64,000 nucleotides of DNA from Sinorhizobium sp. 8-89 (GTDB taxonomy: Bacteria > Pseudomonadota > Alphaproteobacteria > Rhizobiales > Rhizobiaceae). Of this stretch, positions 43,436-55,026 are shown piece by piece. How positions within the stretch are numbered: the first letter of the stretch is position 1; the number at the start of each line of letters is the position of its first letter. A program made the translations under genes and the position numbers. The stretch covers positions 1 through 64,000 of the forward strand of contig NZ_JASKLR010000022.1 in NCBI RefSeq assembly GCF_030124325.1, given 5' to 3'. A model generated the notes under the pieces. That model did no database searches and was not told where the DNA came from. It saw only the letters and a list, made by a program, of their open reading frames with translations.

Positions 43436-43740
43436 GTTACCGCTATAGCATGTTCTCGGGTCTGCTCGACAGAGTTGTAGGACGCAGGAGTTGGTAAAAC
43501 GCCGCATACAAAACGGTGCAGCAGCAAAATCGCCATCAGTACGGATTGACGTTCCGACGACGGCACGATCGACAACAGCTTCACAGTAAATCTATCTGGA
43601 AACTGAATTGATTTCTTGCCGCCGGAATGGGGTTGATCTATATAACATATATCTAAGATGCCCCATGAATGTATGAGCCGGCGCGACGCCCGGTGTGGTG
43701 GGCGGCCACTGGCAAAAGTCTTTCTCGAAAGCTGTGTCTC
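43436..43740. other. Intergenic region, no gene seen
   Basis: About 305 bp between the divergent HNH and Rrf2 genes. AT-rich around 43630-43660, with a short TATAT/ATATA symmetry that may be part of the rrf2 promoter. No convincing small gene or RNA seen. Confidence 0.4.
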
Positions 43741-44196
43741 ATGCTGACAAAAAAGGGAAAATACGGGCTGAAGGCCATGGTTGACCTTGCCCAGCTTCAG
43801 CCGGGCGAAACGGCCTTTATCACCGAAATCGCCGTCCGAAACAATTTGCCGAAGAAATTCCTCGACACGATCATGCTGGAACTCCGCAACGCCGGGTTCC
43901 TTCGCTCGAAGAAGGGCCCCGGCGGCGGCTATTCGCTCGCGCGCCCGGCGGCCGAGATCCGCGTTGGCCAGGTGATCCGCACCCTCGACGGCCCGCTTGC
44001 GCCGATCCGCTGTGCCAGCCGCACGGCTTTCGAGGCCTGCGACGACTGTCGCGATCCAAAAAGCTGTCACGTGCGGCGCTCGATGGTGGTCGTGCGCGAT
44101 GCCATCGCAGGGATCCTCGACAACATGACGCTCGAACAGTTCGCGGCCAGCGAGAACGAAGACCTCGTGGCGCCGTTTCGCAGCGAAGCCGGCTGA
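43741..44196 (+). CDS. Rrf2-family transcriptional regulator
   Basis: A 151-residue regulator starting MLTKKGKYGLKAMVDLA, the standard Rrf2 winged-helix start, with LRNAGFLRSKKGPGGGYSLARP as the recognition and wing region. Four cysteines are grouped as C-x8-C-x2-C-x5-C (about residues 83-101), so it may carry an iron-sulfur cluster as IscR or NsrR do, although the spacing differs. It does not look like RirA. Targets are unknown; no iron-sulfur or cysteine operon is adjacent. Confidence 0.85.
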   Translation: MLTKKGKYGLKAMVDLAQLQPGETAFITEIAVRNNLPKKFLDTIMLELRNAGFLRSKKGPGGGYSLARPAAEIRVGQVIRTLDGPLAPIRCASRTAFEACDDCRDPKSCHVRRSMVVVRDAIAGILDNMTLEQFAASENEDLVAPFRSEAG

Positions 44197-44636
44197 GGCC
44201 TGCCCTTTGCTGCGTCGTGGTGAACGACCGGGCTGATGTTCGACAGTTTGGAGCGGCGAGGCTTTGCGCCGACTTCAGTGTGCGCGCGCAGGATTGTTGC
44301 GCGCCTCGTCTTCCATCGAGCGTCCGAACGGCCGGCGGAAGGCGGAGACCGTGCTGAACGGCAGGGGAATGCGGATTCGGACCACCACAGGAACGATCAC
44401 AACAACGGGTGACGCAAGAGCAACCGCGTGGTGAAAGAAATCCTGCTCAACAGCCAAAGGTTTCACGAGACGGCATTGTCCCGAGCATAGTATATGACGT
44501 GCAATCTGTTGGAAAATGCTCGCGGCTGAATTTGAAAGAAACTCAGCTGTCTGCAGGGAACTCTTCGCGCAGAGCTTAGTTTGCTCCACAGTGTAAACGG
44601 ATGCATTGCGTCCCAAGACAGCGAGCGAAGAGAAAA
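44197..44636. other. Intergenic region, no gene recognised
   Basis: About 440 bp with no reading frame that I can support. A minus-strand frame at 44275-44616 has a hydrophobic stretch but no ribosome site or family resemblance. Confidence 0.4.
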
Positions 44637-45038
44637 ATGTTGATACGTCTCATAGCAGCTACCGCCTTCCCCCTTCTGTTGGCTGCGCCGGCATTTGCGG
44701 ACTGCAGTCAGGAACTTGCGAAACTCGAGCAAGCCATGGTTTCCGCGGAAACGGGCGCAAGCGGCAGCACGTCCGGCGTGCCCGTTACGGAGCACCAGGA
44801 AGACGTCATGCCCGGCAAACAGCAGAAGGGCGTTGGAACCGAAACAACAGGATCGACCGGTACCCAGACCGAAGCGGTTTCGCCCCATCAGGAGCAGGTA
44901 ACCGGGACACGGACCGATGAAAGCGCCGACAAGCCAAGCGAGCTCTTAGCGGAAGCCCGCAAAATGGCCGAAGCAAATGATGAGCAGGGCTGCATGAAGA
45001 AGTTGGCGGAAATCAAGAGCCTGATTGGGGAAAAGTGA
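44637..45038 (+). CDS. Small exported hypothetical protein
   Basis: A 133-residue protein with a Sec signal peptide (MLIRLIAATAFPLLLAAPAFA). The mature part begins with Cys-containing DCSQELAKLEQAM, continues with a low-complexity Ser/Thr/Gln-rich middle and ends with a helix containing a second Cys (EQGCMKKLAEIKSLIG). The two cysteines may form a disulfide in the periplasm. Such proteins are found in rhizobia without known function. ATG 44637 was chosen from the signal peptide. Confidence 0.65.
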   Translation: MLIRLIAATAFPLLLAAPAFADCSQELAKLEQAMVSAETGASGSTSGVPVTEHQEDVMPGKQQKGVGTETTGSTGTQTEAVSPHQEQVTGTRTDESADKPSELLAEARKMAEANDEQGCMKKLAEIKSLIGEK

Positions 45039-45301
45039 TCTGGTCTGGACAAGGACGGGCTAGCGGCATTCCGACCACCACGATGTGATCGGCGCCAAGG
45101 CGAAGCTTAGGTCGCATTCTCCCGCCCCTCGACGAGCGGTGACGACTCCGTCGCCATCGCGGGCGTGACGGTAGACGCCAAACAGCGCTGCCACCGACCG
45201 GCAGCTCTCGGCCGCAAGAACCGCTCCAACAGGGCGCACCTGCAGATCACCGGCCCTGCAGATCACCGGCAAGGGGTCGTATTCATCCGCGAGGAAACGC
45301 T

Positions 45302-45655
45302 CTAACGAAGATGCGAAAGCACGTTGAGCAGCGTGCCTGTCGGGTCGGCAATGAAGAAACGTCTTACGCCCCACGGTTCGTCGGTCAGATCGTGGACGAC
45401 CTTGCATCCGATCTCTTTCGCACGACGGTACACCTCGTCCACATTGTCGACTTCGATCGACAGATCGGGCACAGGCGCGTCCGAGCCGCCCTCGCTGAGG
45501 ATGCTGATCTGGGGAAAGGTCGTTTCGCGCGACGCCAGCGTGGCAATCCACCCGAGATCCATGACGACATCAAGCCCGAACAGATCGGAATAAAACTTCC
45601 GAACGTCGGTGACGTTGTCTGCTGCGATATTCGCGACGATGCGCCGTACGGTCAT
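45302..45655 (-). CDS. VOC/glyoxalase-family protein
   Basis: A 117-residue vicinal-oxygen-chelate protein with VRKFYSDLFGLDVVMDLGW and the C-terminal EPWGVRRFFIADPTGTLLNVL. AAGGAG eight bases before ATG 45655 supports this start. The frame stays open upstream and runs without a stop through the C-terminal remnant of a broken oxyR gene, but the ribosome site marks the true start. The reaction (for example dioxygenase, glyoxalase or antibiotic binding) is unknown. The 45039-45301 stretch downstream shows no supported gene. Confidence 0.82.
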   Translation of the reverse strand: MTVRRIVANIAADNVTDVRKFYSDLFGLDVVMDLGWIATLASRETTFPQISILSEGGSDAPVPDLSIEVDNVDEVYRRAKEIGCKVVHDLTDEPWGVRRFFIADPTGTLLNVLSHLR

Positions 45656-45689
45656 CCTGCCACTCCTTCCCTGGATGTTCGAGTCGGGC

Positions 45690-46190
45690 GCCTTTCTGGT
45701 TCGGTCGCCACCGGTTGTCGAAAAGTGCTGTTCGCGCATGGTGTGGGCCGACCGGCCGGCCACATCGGAAATCTGCAGGAGCTGTTTGACCAATGGCGTC
45801 GAATTGCGCCGGATCATTCCTATCATACGCGATGGCCGTGGAAACTTCGCCGTTTGCGTCTCACGCACCTATATTTGAATACCGTCGAACGTTCTATTCA
45901 GATCGTTTATGATGGCCGGTAACAGGTAGGGTGCAATCGTTGGAACTCTCCCAGTTTCATCCACGGCACGAAGGATGTCGCGGACGCGCAGCGGATGTTT
46001 GACCGAACACGGTCAGTTTCACTTCACGCGCTAGGTTCAAAGAGGTCGTTGCCAATTCTTCTTCGAGTTCTTTGATTTGCATTGATAATGCCGGCTGAGA
46101 GACTGCACAGGCGTCAGCCGCGAGCCGGAAGCGGCCATGTCGTGTCAAGGCTTCGAAACAACGAAGCTGTTTCAGCGGGAGGATGCGCAT
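45690..46190 (-). pseudogene. Decayed oxyR-like LysR regulator gene
   Basis: Pieces of an OxyR-type regulator are visible in order on the minus strand. From ATG 46190 comes an intact LysR helix-turn-helix (ILPLKQLRCFEALTRHGRF ... SQPALSMQIKELEEEL). A frameshift then puts VRDILRAVDETG in another frame. Further on are VPTIAPYLLPAIINDL, a stop after DGIQI, VRETQTAK, and finally the OxyR C-terminus RPSRMIGMIRRNSTPL..LLQIS. The internal ligand-sensing part with the redox cysteines is deleted. It lies divergent to katG, the normal oxyR position. Confidence 0.75.
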
Positions 46191-46294
46191 CGGCCTGTGT
46201 CTCTGGCTTGAACCGGTAGGGGTCACACTCTGAAATGGCGCACTGATCGACGGCTCCGACAGACAATTCCCCTTTTTGAATGGCAGACAAGTGA

Positions 46295-48487
<2,193 letters not shown>

Positions 48488-48498
48488 TCGGAAAACCC

Positions 48499-48529
48499 GC
48501 CTGGACGTGGCTCTTGGCCACGTCCAGGC
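48499..48529 (+). terminator. Strong hairpin after katG
   Basis: GCCTGGACGTGG (48499-48510) and CCACGTCCAGGC (48518-48529) form a perfect 12-bp stem, 12 bp after the stop, between the convergent katG and chrA genes. It lacks a clear T-run. Confidence 0.7.
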
Positions 48530-48577
48530 ATCTTCATCGTCAGATACAGCAACGTCAATCGTCGAATGCCGCCCAAC

Positions 48578-49993
48578 CTAGATCAAGGCATTTGCTCCGA
48601 CTGTCCAAACGAGCCCGGCGACGGCGCAGGCAAGCAGCGTCGCGATGATCGAAGCTTGGAAGCGGAAGATTGCGACCGCGGCCGCCGCTGTGAGCACGAG
48701 CGATGGCAGCACCAGTGAGGATGGATCGGGGACATCGAGCGCGAACCATCCGAGCCTCCACGTCACCACCTCTGCAAACAGCGTGTGCAGGCCGAACCAG
48801 ACGGCGAGATTGAGGATCACCCCGACGACGGCGGCGGTGATTGCCGACATTGCGCCGGTCAGCGCCGCGTTGTTGCGAAGGCGCTCGATGAAAGGCGCTC
48901 CGAGGAAAATCCAAAGGAAGCAGGGAACGAAGGTCACCCAGGTCGTCAGGATAGCCGCAAGCGTCGCGGCCGTCATCGGGTTCAGCGAGCCCGGATCACG
49001 GTAGGCGCCCATGAAGCCGACGAACTGGACAACCATGATCAAAGGACCAGGCGTCGTCTCGGCCATTCCGAGGCCGTCGAGCATCTCGCCGGGCTTCAGC
49101 CAGCCGTAGTGCTGAACCGCTTCCTGGGCGACATAGGCGAGCACGGCATAAGCTCCGCCGAAGGTAACGACGGCCATCTGGCTGAAGAACAGCCCGATCT
49201 GGGTAAAGATATTGTTGGCGCCGAGGAAGGCTGTAAGCAGCATCAAGGGAAGGAGCCAGAGCGCGAAGAACACCGCCGAAACACGCAGCGACCAGGAAAG
49301 GTTCGGACGGGCATGGGCCGGAGTTTCCTCTCCGAGCAGCGAATCTTCGTCCTTCAGGACAGGACCGGATCCCGCCTTGTGACCGCCGCCAATCCGGAAG
49401 AGCGGCGAACCGGACCGGCCGCCGACATAGCCGAATATACCCGCCGCCAGGATGATCAGCGGGAATGGGACGCGGAAGAAGAAAATGGCGACGAAAGCGG
49501 CCGCCGCGATGCCGATCATCAGCCGGTTCTTGAGTGCCCGGCCACCGATCCGGAAGACGGCATGAATGACAACGGCGAGCACAGCCGCCTTCAGACCGAA
49601 GAACAGCCCTTCGACGACGGTGACATTGCCGAAGGCTGCGTAGATGTAGCTCAAGCCGAGGATGGAGAGGAAACCCGGCAGCACGAACAGCGTGCCGGCA
49701 ACGAGGCCGCCGGCGGTACGGTGCAGGAGCCAGCCGATATAGACCGCAAGCTGCTGCGCCTCCGGTCCCGGCAGCAGCATGCAGTAGTTCAAGGCATGCA
49801 GAAAACGGTGTTCGCCGATCCAGCGTTTTTCGTCGACGAGGATGCGATGCATCACCGCAATCTGGCCGGCAGGACCGCCGAAACTCAAGGCCGCAATTCT
49901 TGCCCAGACTCGTACGGCCTCGCTGAACGGAATCCCGTGGGCGTATTCCTGCCGCGCCGCTCCCGGCGCGGCCCTGTTTGCAGTCTCGGTCAT
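48578..49993 (-). CDS. chrA: ChrA, chromate efflux transporter
   Basis: A 471-residue long-chain (two-domain) CHR-family transporter. Each half carries the family signature: FGGPAGQIAVMHRILVDEKRW near the start and FGGAYAVLAYVAQEAVQHYGWL in the second half, with many membrane helices. It exports chromate from the cytoplasm using the proton gradient. Its start abuts the chrB stop. Confidence 0.95.
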   Translation of the reverse strand: MTETANRAAPGAARQEYAHGIPFSEAVRVWARIAALSFGGPAGQIAVMHRILVDEKRWIGEHRFLHALNYCMLLPGPEAQQLAVYIGWLLHRTAGGLVAGTLFVLPGFLSILGLSYIYAAFGNVTVVEGLFFGLKAAVLAVVIHAVFRIGGRALKNRLMIGIAAAAFVAIFFFRVPFPLIILAAGIFGYVGGRSGSPLFRIGGGHKAGSGPVLKDEDSLLGEETPAHARPNLSWSLRVSAVFFALWLLPLMLLTAFLGANNIFTQIGLFFSQMAVVTFGGAYAVLAYVAQEAVQHYGWLKPGEMLDGLGMAETTPGPLIMVVQFVGFMGAYRDPGSLNPMTAATLAAILTTWVTFVPCFLWIFLGAPFIERLRNNAALTGAMSAITAAVVGVILNLAVWFGLHTLFAEVVTWRLGWFALDVPDPSSLVLPSLVLTAAAAVAIFRFQASIIATLLACAVAGLVWTVGANALI

Positions 49994-50815
49994 TCACGAA
50001 TCCTTCTTCGGCGATGGCCAGTTATGCGTTTCGTCGGTAGCATCCCGGCACCAGCGGTAAAAGGCGTCGTAGAGCAGCATCCCTGCCTCCAGTTGCTCAA
50101 GATCGTCGGCATACATACGCGACAGACCGAGTGATGCCGCTAAAAGACCGGGCGCCTCCGGAGCGAGATCGAGGCGTGCGGTGTCCGCGCCGCGCACGAT
50201 CATGGCGAGCCGCTGCAACGGTTCGGTCGAAAGACCGAATTCCTCGACCATGACATCGAAGGTGCAAAGCTCGCCCTTGTGGCTCCAGCGGATCGGGGCA
50301 TCTATGTCGAAGGGCGTCGCGGCGAAGCGCTCGCCGACCACCTCGACCTCGGTGGGCGACACGAACAGGAAGACTGCCTGCGGATCGACGAAGCGGCGGA
50401 TCAGCCAAGGGCAGGCGATGCGGTCGATTTTCGGCCGCGCTCTTGTCACCCAGACGGTGCGTCCGCTCGTATCCCGCTCCGGGATTGCGGAAGCGGGTAT
50501 TGCTGGATAGCCAAGCTCAGCCCAGGCTTCGAAGCCGCCCTCGAGCACGTCGGCGGCAATGCCATAGTGGCGAAGCCAGGCGGCGACACCGTGGCTGAGC
50601 TTCTTGCCGCGATGGCATATGACCACCGCTGAGTCGCGATCGAGCTCCGCAATCCACTCCTGTACATTGCGATAATCGCGCCGCATCGAGCCGGGCACCA
50701 AACGCGGATCCGCGTCGAAATCCTCATCGATCCGGACATCGATGAGCGCGTGGCATCTGGGGGTGCCGATCAGGCGGGCAAGTTTCTCTGGGGAAATTTC
50801 GAGCAGTGACGACAT
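49994..50815 (-). CDS. chrB: Rhodanese-ChrB fusion, chromate resistance protein
   Basis: A 273-residue protein. The N-terminal 110 residues form a rhodanese domain with a plausible active-site Cys in VICHRGKKLSHG. The C-terminal part is the ChrB domain (RPKIDRIACPWLIRRFVDPQAVFLFV). ChrB-type proteins aid chromate resistance, by sensing or reducing chromate; this form lacks the N-terminal DNA-binding part of plasmid-type ChrB regulators. ATG 50815 with GGAGG is chosen over an upstream frame start. Confidence 0.88.
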   Translation of the reverse strand: MSSLLEISPEKLARLIGTPRCHALIDVRIDEDFDADPRLVPGSMRRDYRNVQEWIAELDRDSAVVICHRGKKLSHGVAAWLRHYGIAADVLEGGFEAWAELGYPAIPASAIPERDTSGRTVWVTRARPKIDRIACPWLIRRFVDPQAVFLFVSPTEVEVVGERFAATPFDIDAPIRWSHKGELCTFDVMVEEFGLSTEPLQRLAMIVRGADTARLDLAPEAPGLLAASLGLSRMYADDLEQLEAGMLLYDAFYRWCRDATDETHNWPSPKKDS

Positions 50816-51105
50816 ATGACGCGTCCTCCGTGTGAGCGGTTGATTGGACGCGATGCTTCGGCTGTCGCCTCGTGGGGTGATCGCAACCCCCATGCGCGGT
50901 GTTTTCCGCTCTTTGTCCGGCCCTGTCAAGCGGCTCGACTGGTAGGAAACGCAGAGACCGGATCACCGCGCAATACGTCGATAAGGGTTCGCTTTTGCCC
51001 GAGGCGTGTACTTGGATGTTTCGCCCCTAATGAATCCGCGCGAAAAGAGAACATTTGAAGAACTTCTCCCTGTCATAACTCCGACTGCCGGTTTATAAGC
51101 AACGG

Positions 51106-52365
51106 ATGGTTCAAAGAGCAGGCAGTGCGGATCTCCCGCTTCATGGTGGCAAGGTTCCCCGGTGGCTGGGCGACCGTATGACGAAGCTTGGCGCGGTCAT
51201 CACTGAAGCAATCGTGATCGAATATGGCCGCGACGAGTTTCTCCGGCGGTTGGCGCACCCTTTCTGGTTTCAGTCCTTGGGCTGCGTCATGGGCATGGAT
51301 TGGCACTCTTCCGGAATCACAACCAGTGTCATTGGTGCTTTGAAGCGCGGCCTCGCACCTCTTTCGCGGGAACTGGGCATTCATGTCTGCGGAGGACGCG
51401 GGCGAAACTCGAGGCAGACACCAGACGAATTGATAGACGTCGGCAACCGCGTCGGCATTGACGGCGGCGGTCTTGCAACTACCAGCCGGCTCGTCGCAAA
51501 GGTCGACAGCGCGGCGGTTCAAGATGGCTTCGACCTTTACCTACACAGTTTCATCGTGGCCGACGACGGCAAATGGGTGGTCGTGCAGCAAGGCATGAAT
51601 GGCGATAAGCGACAGGCTCGGCGCTATCACTGGCTATCAGAAGGCATTTCCAGTTTCGTCGATTCCCCCCATGCAGCGATAGAAGGAAGGCGCCAAGGTG
51701 AAATCGTCAATCTCGCCGACAGCCGTGCCGCAGCGTCGCGACGTAGTCAGCTTGACCTTTTAATCTCTCACGGACCGGATCGAATTGTCCGGGAGGTATC
51801 CGCGATGGACCGGAAGGTCAAAGCGAAGGAACTAGCGCAACCGCTGTTGCCGCACCTTGTAATGCCGGCACATCATGAGGTGCGAGAGGAAAACATCAAC
51901 ATGAAGCGGTTGCATGCAACGCTTGCTGCGGCCGCCGATCGCGGACCTGAAGATTTCGAACAGCTCCTGCTCGTGCCAGGCGTCGGTGCGCGGACGGTCA
52001 ACGCGCTCGCGATGGTGGCAGAAGTAGTACATGGCGCTCCCTGTCGCTTTGCCGATCCCGCGCGGTTCTCCCTTGCACATGGCGGCAAGGATCGGCACCC
52101 GTTTCCCGTGCCACTCAAAATCTACGATCAGACGATCCGCGTCATGAAATCGGCTGTGACCAAAGCGCGGCTGGGTCGTGATGAGGAGCTACAGGCGCTG
52201 AGACGCTTGGACGATCAGGCGAGGCAGCTGGAGAACTACGTTACCGGCCCAGATCTAAAAGAAATTGTCGCCGGGGAGTTCCGCCGGTCACCCGAATGGG
52301 ACGGTCGCAGCATCTTTGGCTGGGAGGCATGTCCTGAGCAGTCCGAGGAGAAAGCACGCTCCTAG
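51106..52365 (+). CDS. DUF763 protein
   Basis: A 419-residue protein of the DUF763 family, recognised from the start RAGSADLPLHGGKVPRWLGDRM and the later LLLVPGVGARTVNALAMVAEVVHGA, which resembles a helix-hairpin-helix DNA-binding motif. Family members are scattered in bacteria and archaea and have no established function; HhH suggests DNA or RNA binding. The local ribosome site is weak. It is divergent from chrBA and followed by a decayed region, so it may be part of an acquired segment. Confidence 0.8.
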   Translation: MVQRAGSADLPLHGGKVPRWLGDRMTKLGAVITEAIVIEYGRDEFLRRLAHPFWFQSLGCVMGMDWHSSGITTSVIGALKRGLAPLSRELGIHVCGGRGRNSRQTPDELIDVGNRVGIDGGGLATTSRLVAKVDSAAVQDGFDLYLHSFIVADDGKWVVVQQGMNGDKRQARRYHWLSEGISSFVDSPHAAIEGRRQGEIVNLADSRAAASRRSQLDLLISHGPDRIVREVSAMDRKVKAKELAQPLLPHLVMPAHHEVREENINMKRLHATLAAAADRGPEDFEQLLLVPGVGARTVNALAMVAEVVHGAPCRFADPARFSLAHGGKDRHPFPVPLKIYDQTIRVMKSAVTKARLGRDEELQALRRLDDQARQLENYVTGPDLKEIVAGEFRRSPEWDGRSIFGWEACPEQSEEKARS

Positions 52366-52394
52366 GCGAGGGTGGGCGGCGTCGTATCGACGTG

Positions 52395-52600
52395 AATTCA
52401 CATCCTATTTGTGGTGATCAGGTGCAAGGCAGAATTGTCCCTTGTGACCACCGCTGCTGACAGCTTGCGATTGTTGCCAACGGACCTCCACGCTCCTTGG
52501 CGAGCGCAAGCAGATAGGTGTCAGTTACCTGCCCCGAAGTTAGGATCTCCGTAGGAGCGATATCACCTGACCCGACAAGGGCTGTCATCGCCTTTGCTCC
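52395..52600 (-). pseudogene. Remnant of a VapC-type PIN-domain toxin gene
   Basis: On the minus strand, ILTSGQVTDTYLLALAKERGGPLAT matches the conserved C-terminal core of PIN-domain VapC toxins. A frameshift follows, after which RKLSAAVVTRDNSALHLI continues the family in another frame. The N-terminal catalytic part is not recognisable. No VapB antitoxin is seen. The remaining 52600-53019 shows no gene that I can support. Confidence 0.5.
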
Positions 52601-53019
52601 ATACGCAGACGCGTTCGCGGCGGCGCTGCCCAAGCTCGAAATGTCGACCGGCATCAAGGTGCTCGTCACGTTGCAGGCTATGGCGACCCACAGGGCTGCG
52701 GAGGCAGGTGAACGCTTGCAGTGCGTCGAGCCTCCGGAAGTCGTCATCAATTTCACGGAAAGTGGATGGATATTCCGGGCCGCATCATCCATGTGCGTCC
52801 GCGTGATGCTGAAGCGGCGCAAAAGGCTGCTTCCCGTTACTTCCGGAACTGCCGCGCTGGCACAGCCGGTGTATTCCCACTGACGGATTGATTGCGCCTG
52901 CGGGCTGAACGAACCCTGGCCATCGCATCAGGAGCAATAAAGCGGTGAATCCGTCGCCGACGGCCGCATTGGCGAGTGTCAACCGACTGCTGGACACTCG
53001 GATCAAGAAGGGAAGCACC

Positions 53020-53265
53020 ATGTCTAAGACCTCCTTCAGCATTAATCCATCGGTCTTTCTGGCCGCAGCGCGAAGCCCAGCCTTCCTGAGCCACGCTGCA
53101 CAGGTTGCCGAGACAATCCGCCGTCGGAGGCGGATCACTCGGGCGCGCGGCTGCGCCCTGCATGAGATGCCGGATCACATCCTCAAGGACATCGGCGTAA
53201 CGCGTTTCGAAGTTGAATACCTCGTCGGCTCTGCACGAGCCAGCAACTGGCGCAAGGGCGCGTGA
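53020..53265 (+). CDS. DUF1127 family small protein
   Basis: An 81-residue basic protein. The C-terminal 40 residues form the DUF1127 domain: RRRRITRARGCALHEMPDHILKDIGVTRFEVEYLV. In alphaproteobacteria, small DUF1127 proteins affect RNA turnover and phosphate or carbon physiology. ATG 53020 has AAGGGAAG upstream. It lies just before a secreted TPR protein gene. Confidence 0.85.
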   Translation: MSKTSFSINPSVFLAAARSPAFLSHAAQVAETIRRRRRITRARGCALHEMPDHILKDIGVTRFEVEYLVGSARASNWRKGA

Positions 53266-53304
53266 AGCGGCCGAGTGCCACGGTCTCCCTCCGATCGAAA
53301 ACAG

Positions 53305-55026
53305 ATGAGAATGACCATGAAAACGCACCTTCTCTCCAGCGCCCTGTCGGCAGCAATTCTGATCGCCGCCGGCCCGACGCTTGCCCATGATGCGAAGTAC
53401 CACCTGGCAAAGAACACGGAACTGAAACAGTTCGGCGGCAACCAGCTTCCGACGCCGGTTACCCATGGTGCACAAGTTCCTCTGTGGCCAAATCTAACCG
53501 GTCGTCGCTCCTCCGCCTCTACGGCGAGCGAAGAAGCGCAGCCCTATATCGATCAGGCGATGATGCTGAGTTTCGGGTTCAACCATGCCGAGGCTGCACG
53601 CAGCTTCAGGCAAGCACAGGAACTTGATCCATCTTGCGCGATTTGTTTCTGGGGCGAGGCGCTCGTGCTCGGCCCGAACATCAACGCACCGATGGATCCC
53701 GATGCAAATGCTGCGGCAATGGCGGCGGTGGCAAAGGCCACGGCCCTGGCGCCGAACGCATCTCCGCGTGAGCAGGCGTTGATCGCCGCCCTGGCCCGTC
53801 GCTACGCTCCAGATACCGACCGTGAAGCCCTCGACCAAGCCTATGCAGATGCCATGGCCGAAGTCGCGGGTAAGTTTCCGAACGACGACGATATTGCCGT
53901 TCTTTATGTAGAGGCGTTGATGGATCTCAGCCCCTGGGACTACTGGACCGACGGCGGCGCAAAGCCGAAGGGAAGGACTGCGGAGATCATCTCGACGCTT
54001 GAACGGGTACTGGCGCGCAACGCGAACCATGTCGGTGCGATACATCTCTACATCCATGCTGTCGAGGCCTCGACCACGCCCGAGCGGGCGGAGCCGCACG
54101 CCGATCGCCTGGCGAAGATGGAGATCGCTGCCGGTCATCTCGTTCACATGCCTTCTCACATCTACTACCGCGTCGGACGCTATGCGGATTCGCTTGCGGT
54201 CAACCGCCGTGCGGTCGCGACGGACGAGTCGTTCTTCAAGGCCGTGGCGCCCGAGGGGCTCTATGCAGGCGGCTACTATCCGCACAATATCCACTTCCTG
54301 CTGGTTTCGGCGCAAATGGCCGGCGACGGACCGACTGCAATCGAGGCGGCGCAGAAGCTCTCTGGGGTGATTTCGGACGAGCTTGCGCGCGCCGCACCTG
54401 CCTTCGTTCAGCCGATCAAGGCCGCGCCCCTCTTCGCGCATGCCCAGTTCAGCGATCCTGAAACGATCCTCGGGGTCGCGCGTCCCACTGGCGCCTTCCC
54501 TTTCGTTGACGCTGCCTGGCATTATATGCGCGGGGTCGCCCAGGCTGCGCGCGGTGACCTTGAGGCTGCTCGGGCCGAAGGGGCGGCGATTGCCGAGATC
54601 GCCCGATCGTCCGACTTGAGCGAGCTGGAGGCCGGCGGAATGCCCGCTGCCGACGTGTTGGAAATAGCCGGGCACGTCCTCACGGCGCGTATCGCCCAAG
54701 CGGCCGATGATTGGCCGGCTGCCGCCCGCGCATTCGCAGATGCCAAGAAAGTGGAGGATCTCCTTTCCTATATGGAGCCGCGCCATTGGTATTACCCGCT
54801 CGGGCAGTCGCTCGGGGCGGCGCTGCTCCGCGTCGGCGATCTCGATGGCGCGGAGAAGGCCTTCCTCGAGAGCCTCGATCTTGCTCCGAACAATGGCTGG
54901 GCATTGTTCGGCCTGAGCGAGGTCTATCGTGCACGCGGCGACGAGGCCCTGGTTGAAAAAACGACGCGTCGATGGCGCGAGGCCTGGGTCGGCAACACCT
55001 CGATGCTGCGGCTCGACCGGCTTTGA
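53305..55026 (+). CDS. Secreted tetratricopeptide-repeat protein
   Basis: A 573-residue protein with a Sec signal (MKTHLLSSALSAAILIAAGPTLAHD). Alternative ATGs at 53311 and 53317 are close. The mature part begins with a Pro/Gly linker and then a long helical TPR array with repeats such as NHAEAARSFRQAQELDPSCAICFWGEAL and GDLDGAEKAFLESLDLAPNNGWALFGLSEVY. Many His residues (AIHLYIHAVE, HMPSHIYYRVGRY, GGYYPHNIHF) suggest metal binding. It is probably periplasmic. The function is unknown. Confidence 0.8.
   Translation: MRMTMKTHLLSSALSAAILIAAGPTLAHDAKYHLAKNTELKQFGGNQLPTPVTHGAQVPLWPNLTGRRSSASTASEEAQPYIDQAMMLSFGFNHAEAARSFRQAQELDPSCAICFWGEALVLGPNINAPMDPDANAAAMAAVAKATALAPNASPREQALIAALARRYAPDTDREALDQAYADAMAEVAGKFPNDDDIAVLYVEALMDLSPWDYWTDGGAKPKGRTAEIISTLERVLARNANHVGAIHLYIHAVEASTTPERAEPHADRLAKMEIAAGHLVHMPSHIYYRVGRYADSLAVNRRAVATDESFFKAVAPEGLYAGGYYPHNIHFLLVSAQMAGDGPTAIEAAQKLSGVISDELARAAPAFVQPIKAAPLFAHAQFSDPETILGVARPTGAFPFVDAAWHYMRGVAQAARGDLEAARAEGAAIAEIARSSDLSELEAGGMPAADVLEIAGHVLTARIAQAADDWPAAARAFADAKKVEDLLSYMEPRHWYYPLGQSLGAALLRVGDLDGAEKAFLESLDLAPNNGWALFGLSEVYRARGDEALVEKTTRRWREAWVGNTSMLRLDRL

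Noticed and set aside
43635..43653. Short AT-rich symmetry upstream of the Rrf2 gene as an operator
   Set aside because: Only five base pairs match around the centre, which is expected by chance in AT-rich DNA.
44275..44616. Minus-strand frame with a hydrophobic run (VVVIVPVVV)
   Set aside because: No ribosome site, no family resemblance and no conservation that can be judged here.
45060..45551. Minus-strand frame overlapping the VOC gene
   Set aside because: Most of it is another frame of the VOC gene; the rest has no recognisable feature.
52518..52883. 121-codon plus-strand frame opposite the toxin remnant
   Set aside because: Overlaps the minus-strand PIN-domain fragment and shows no domain of its own.
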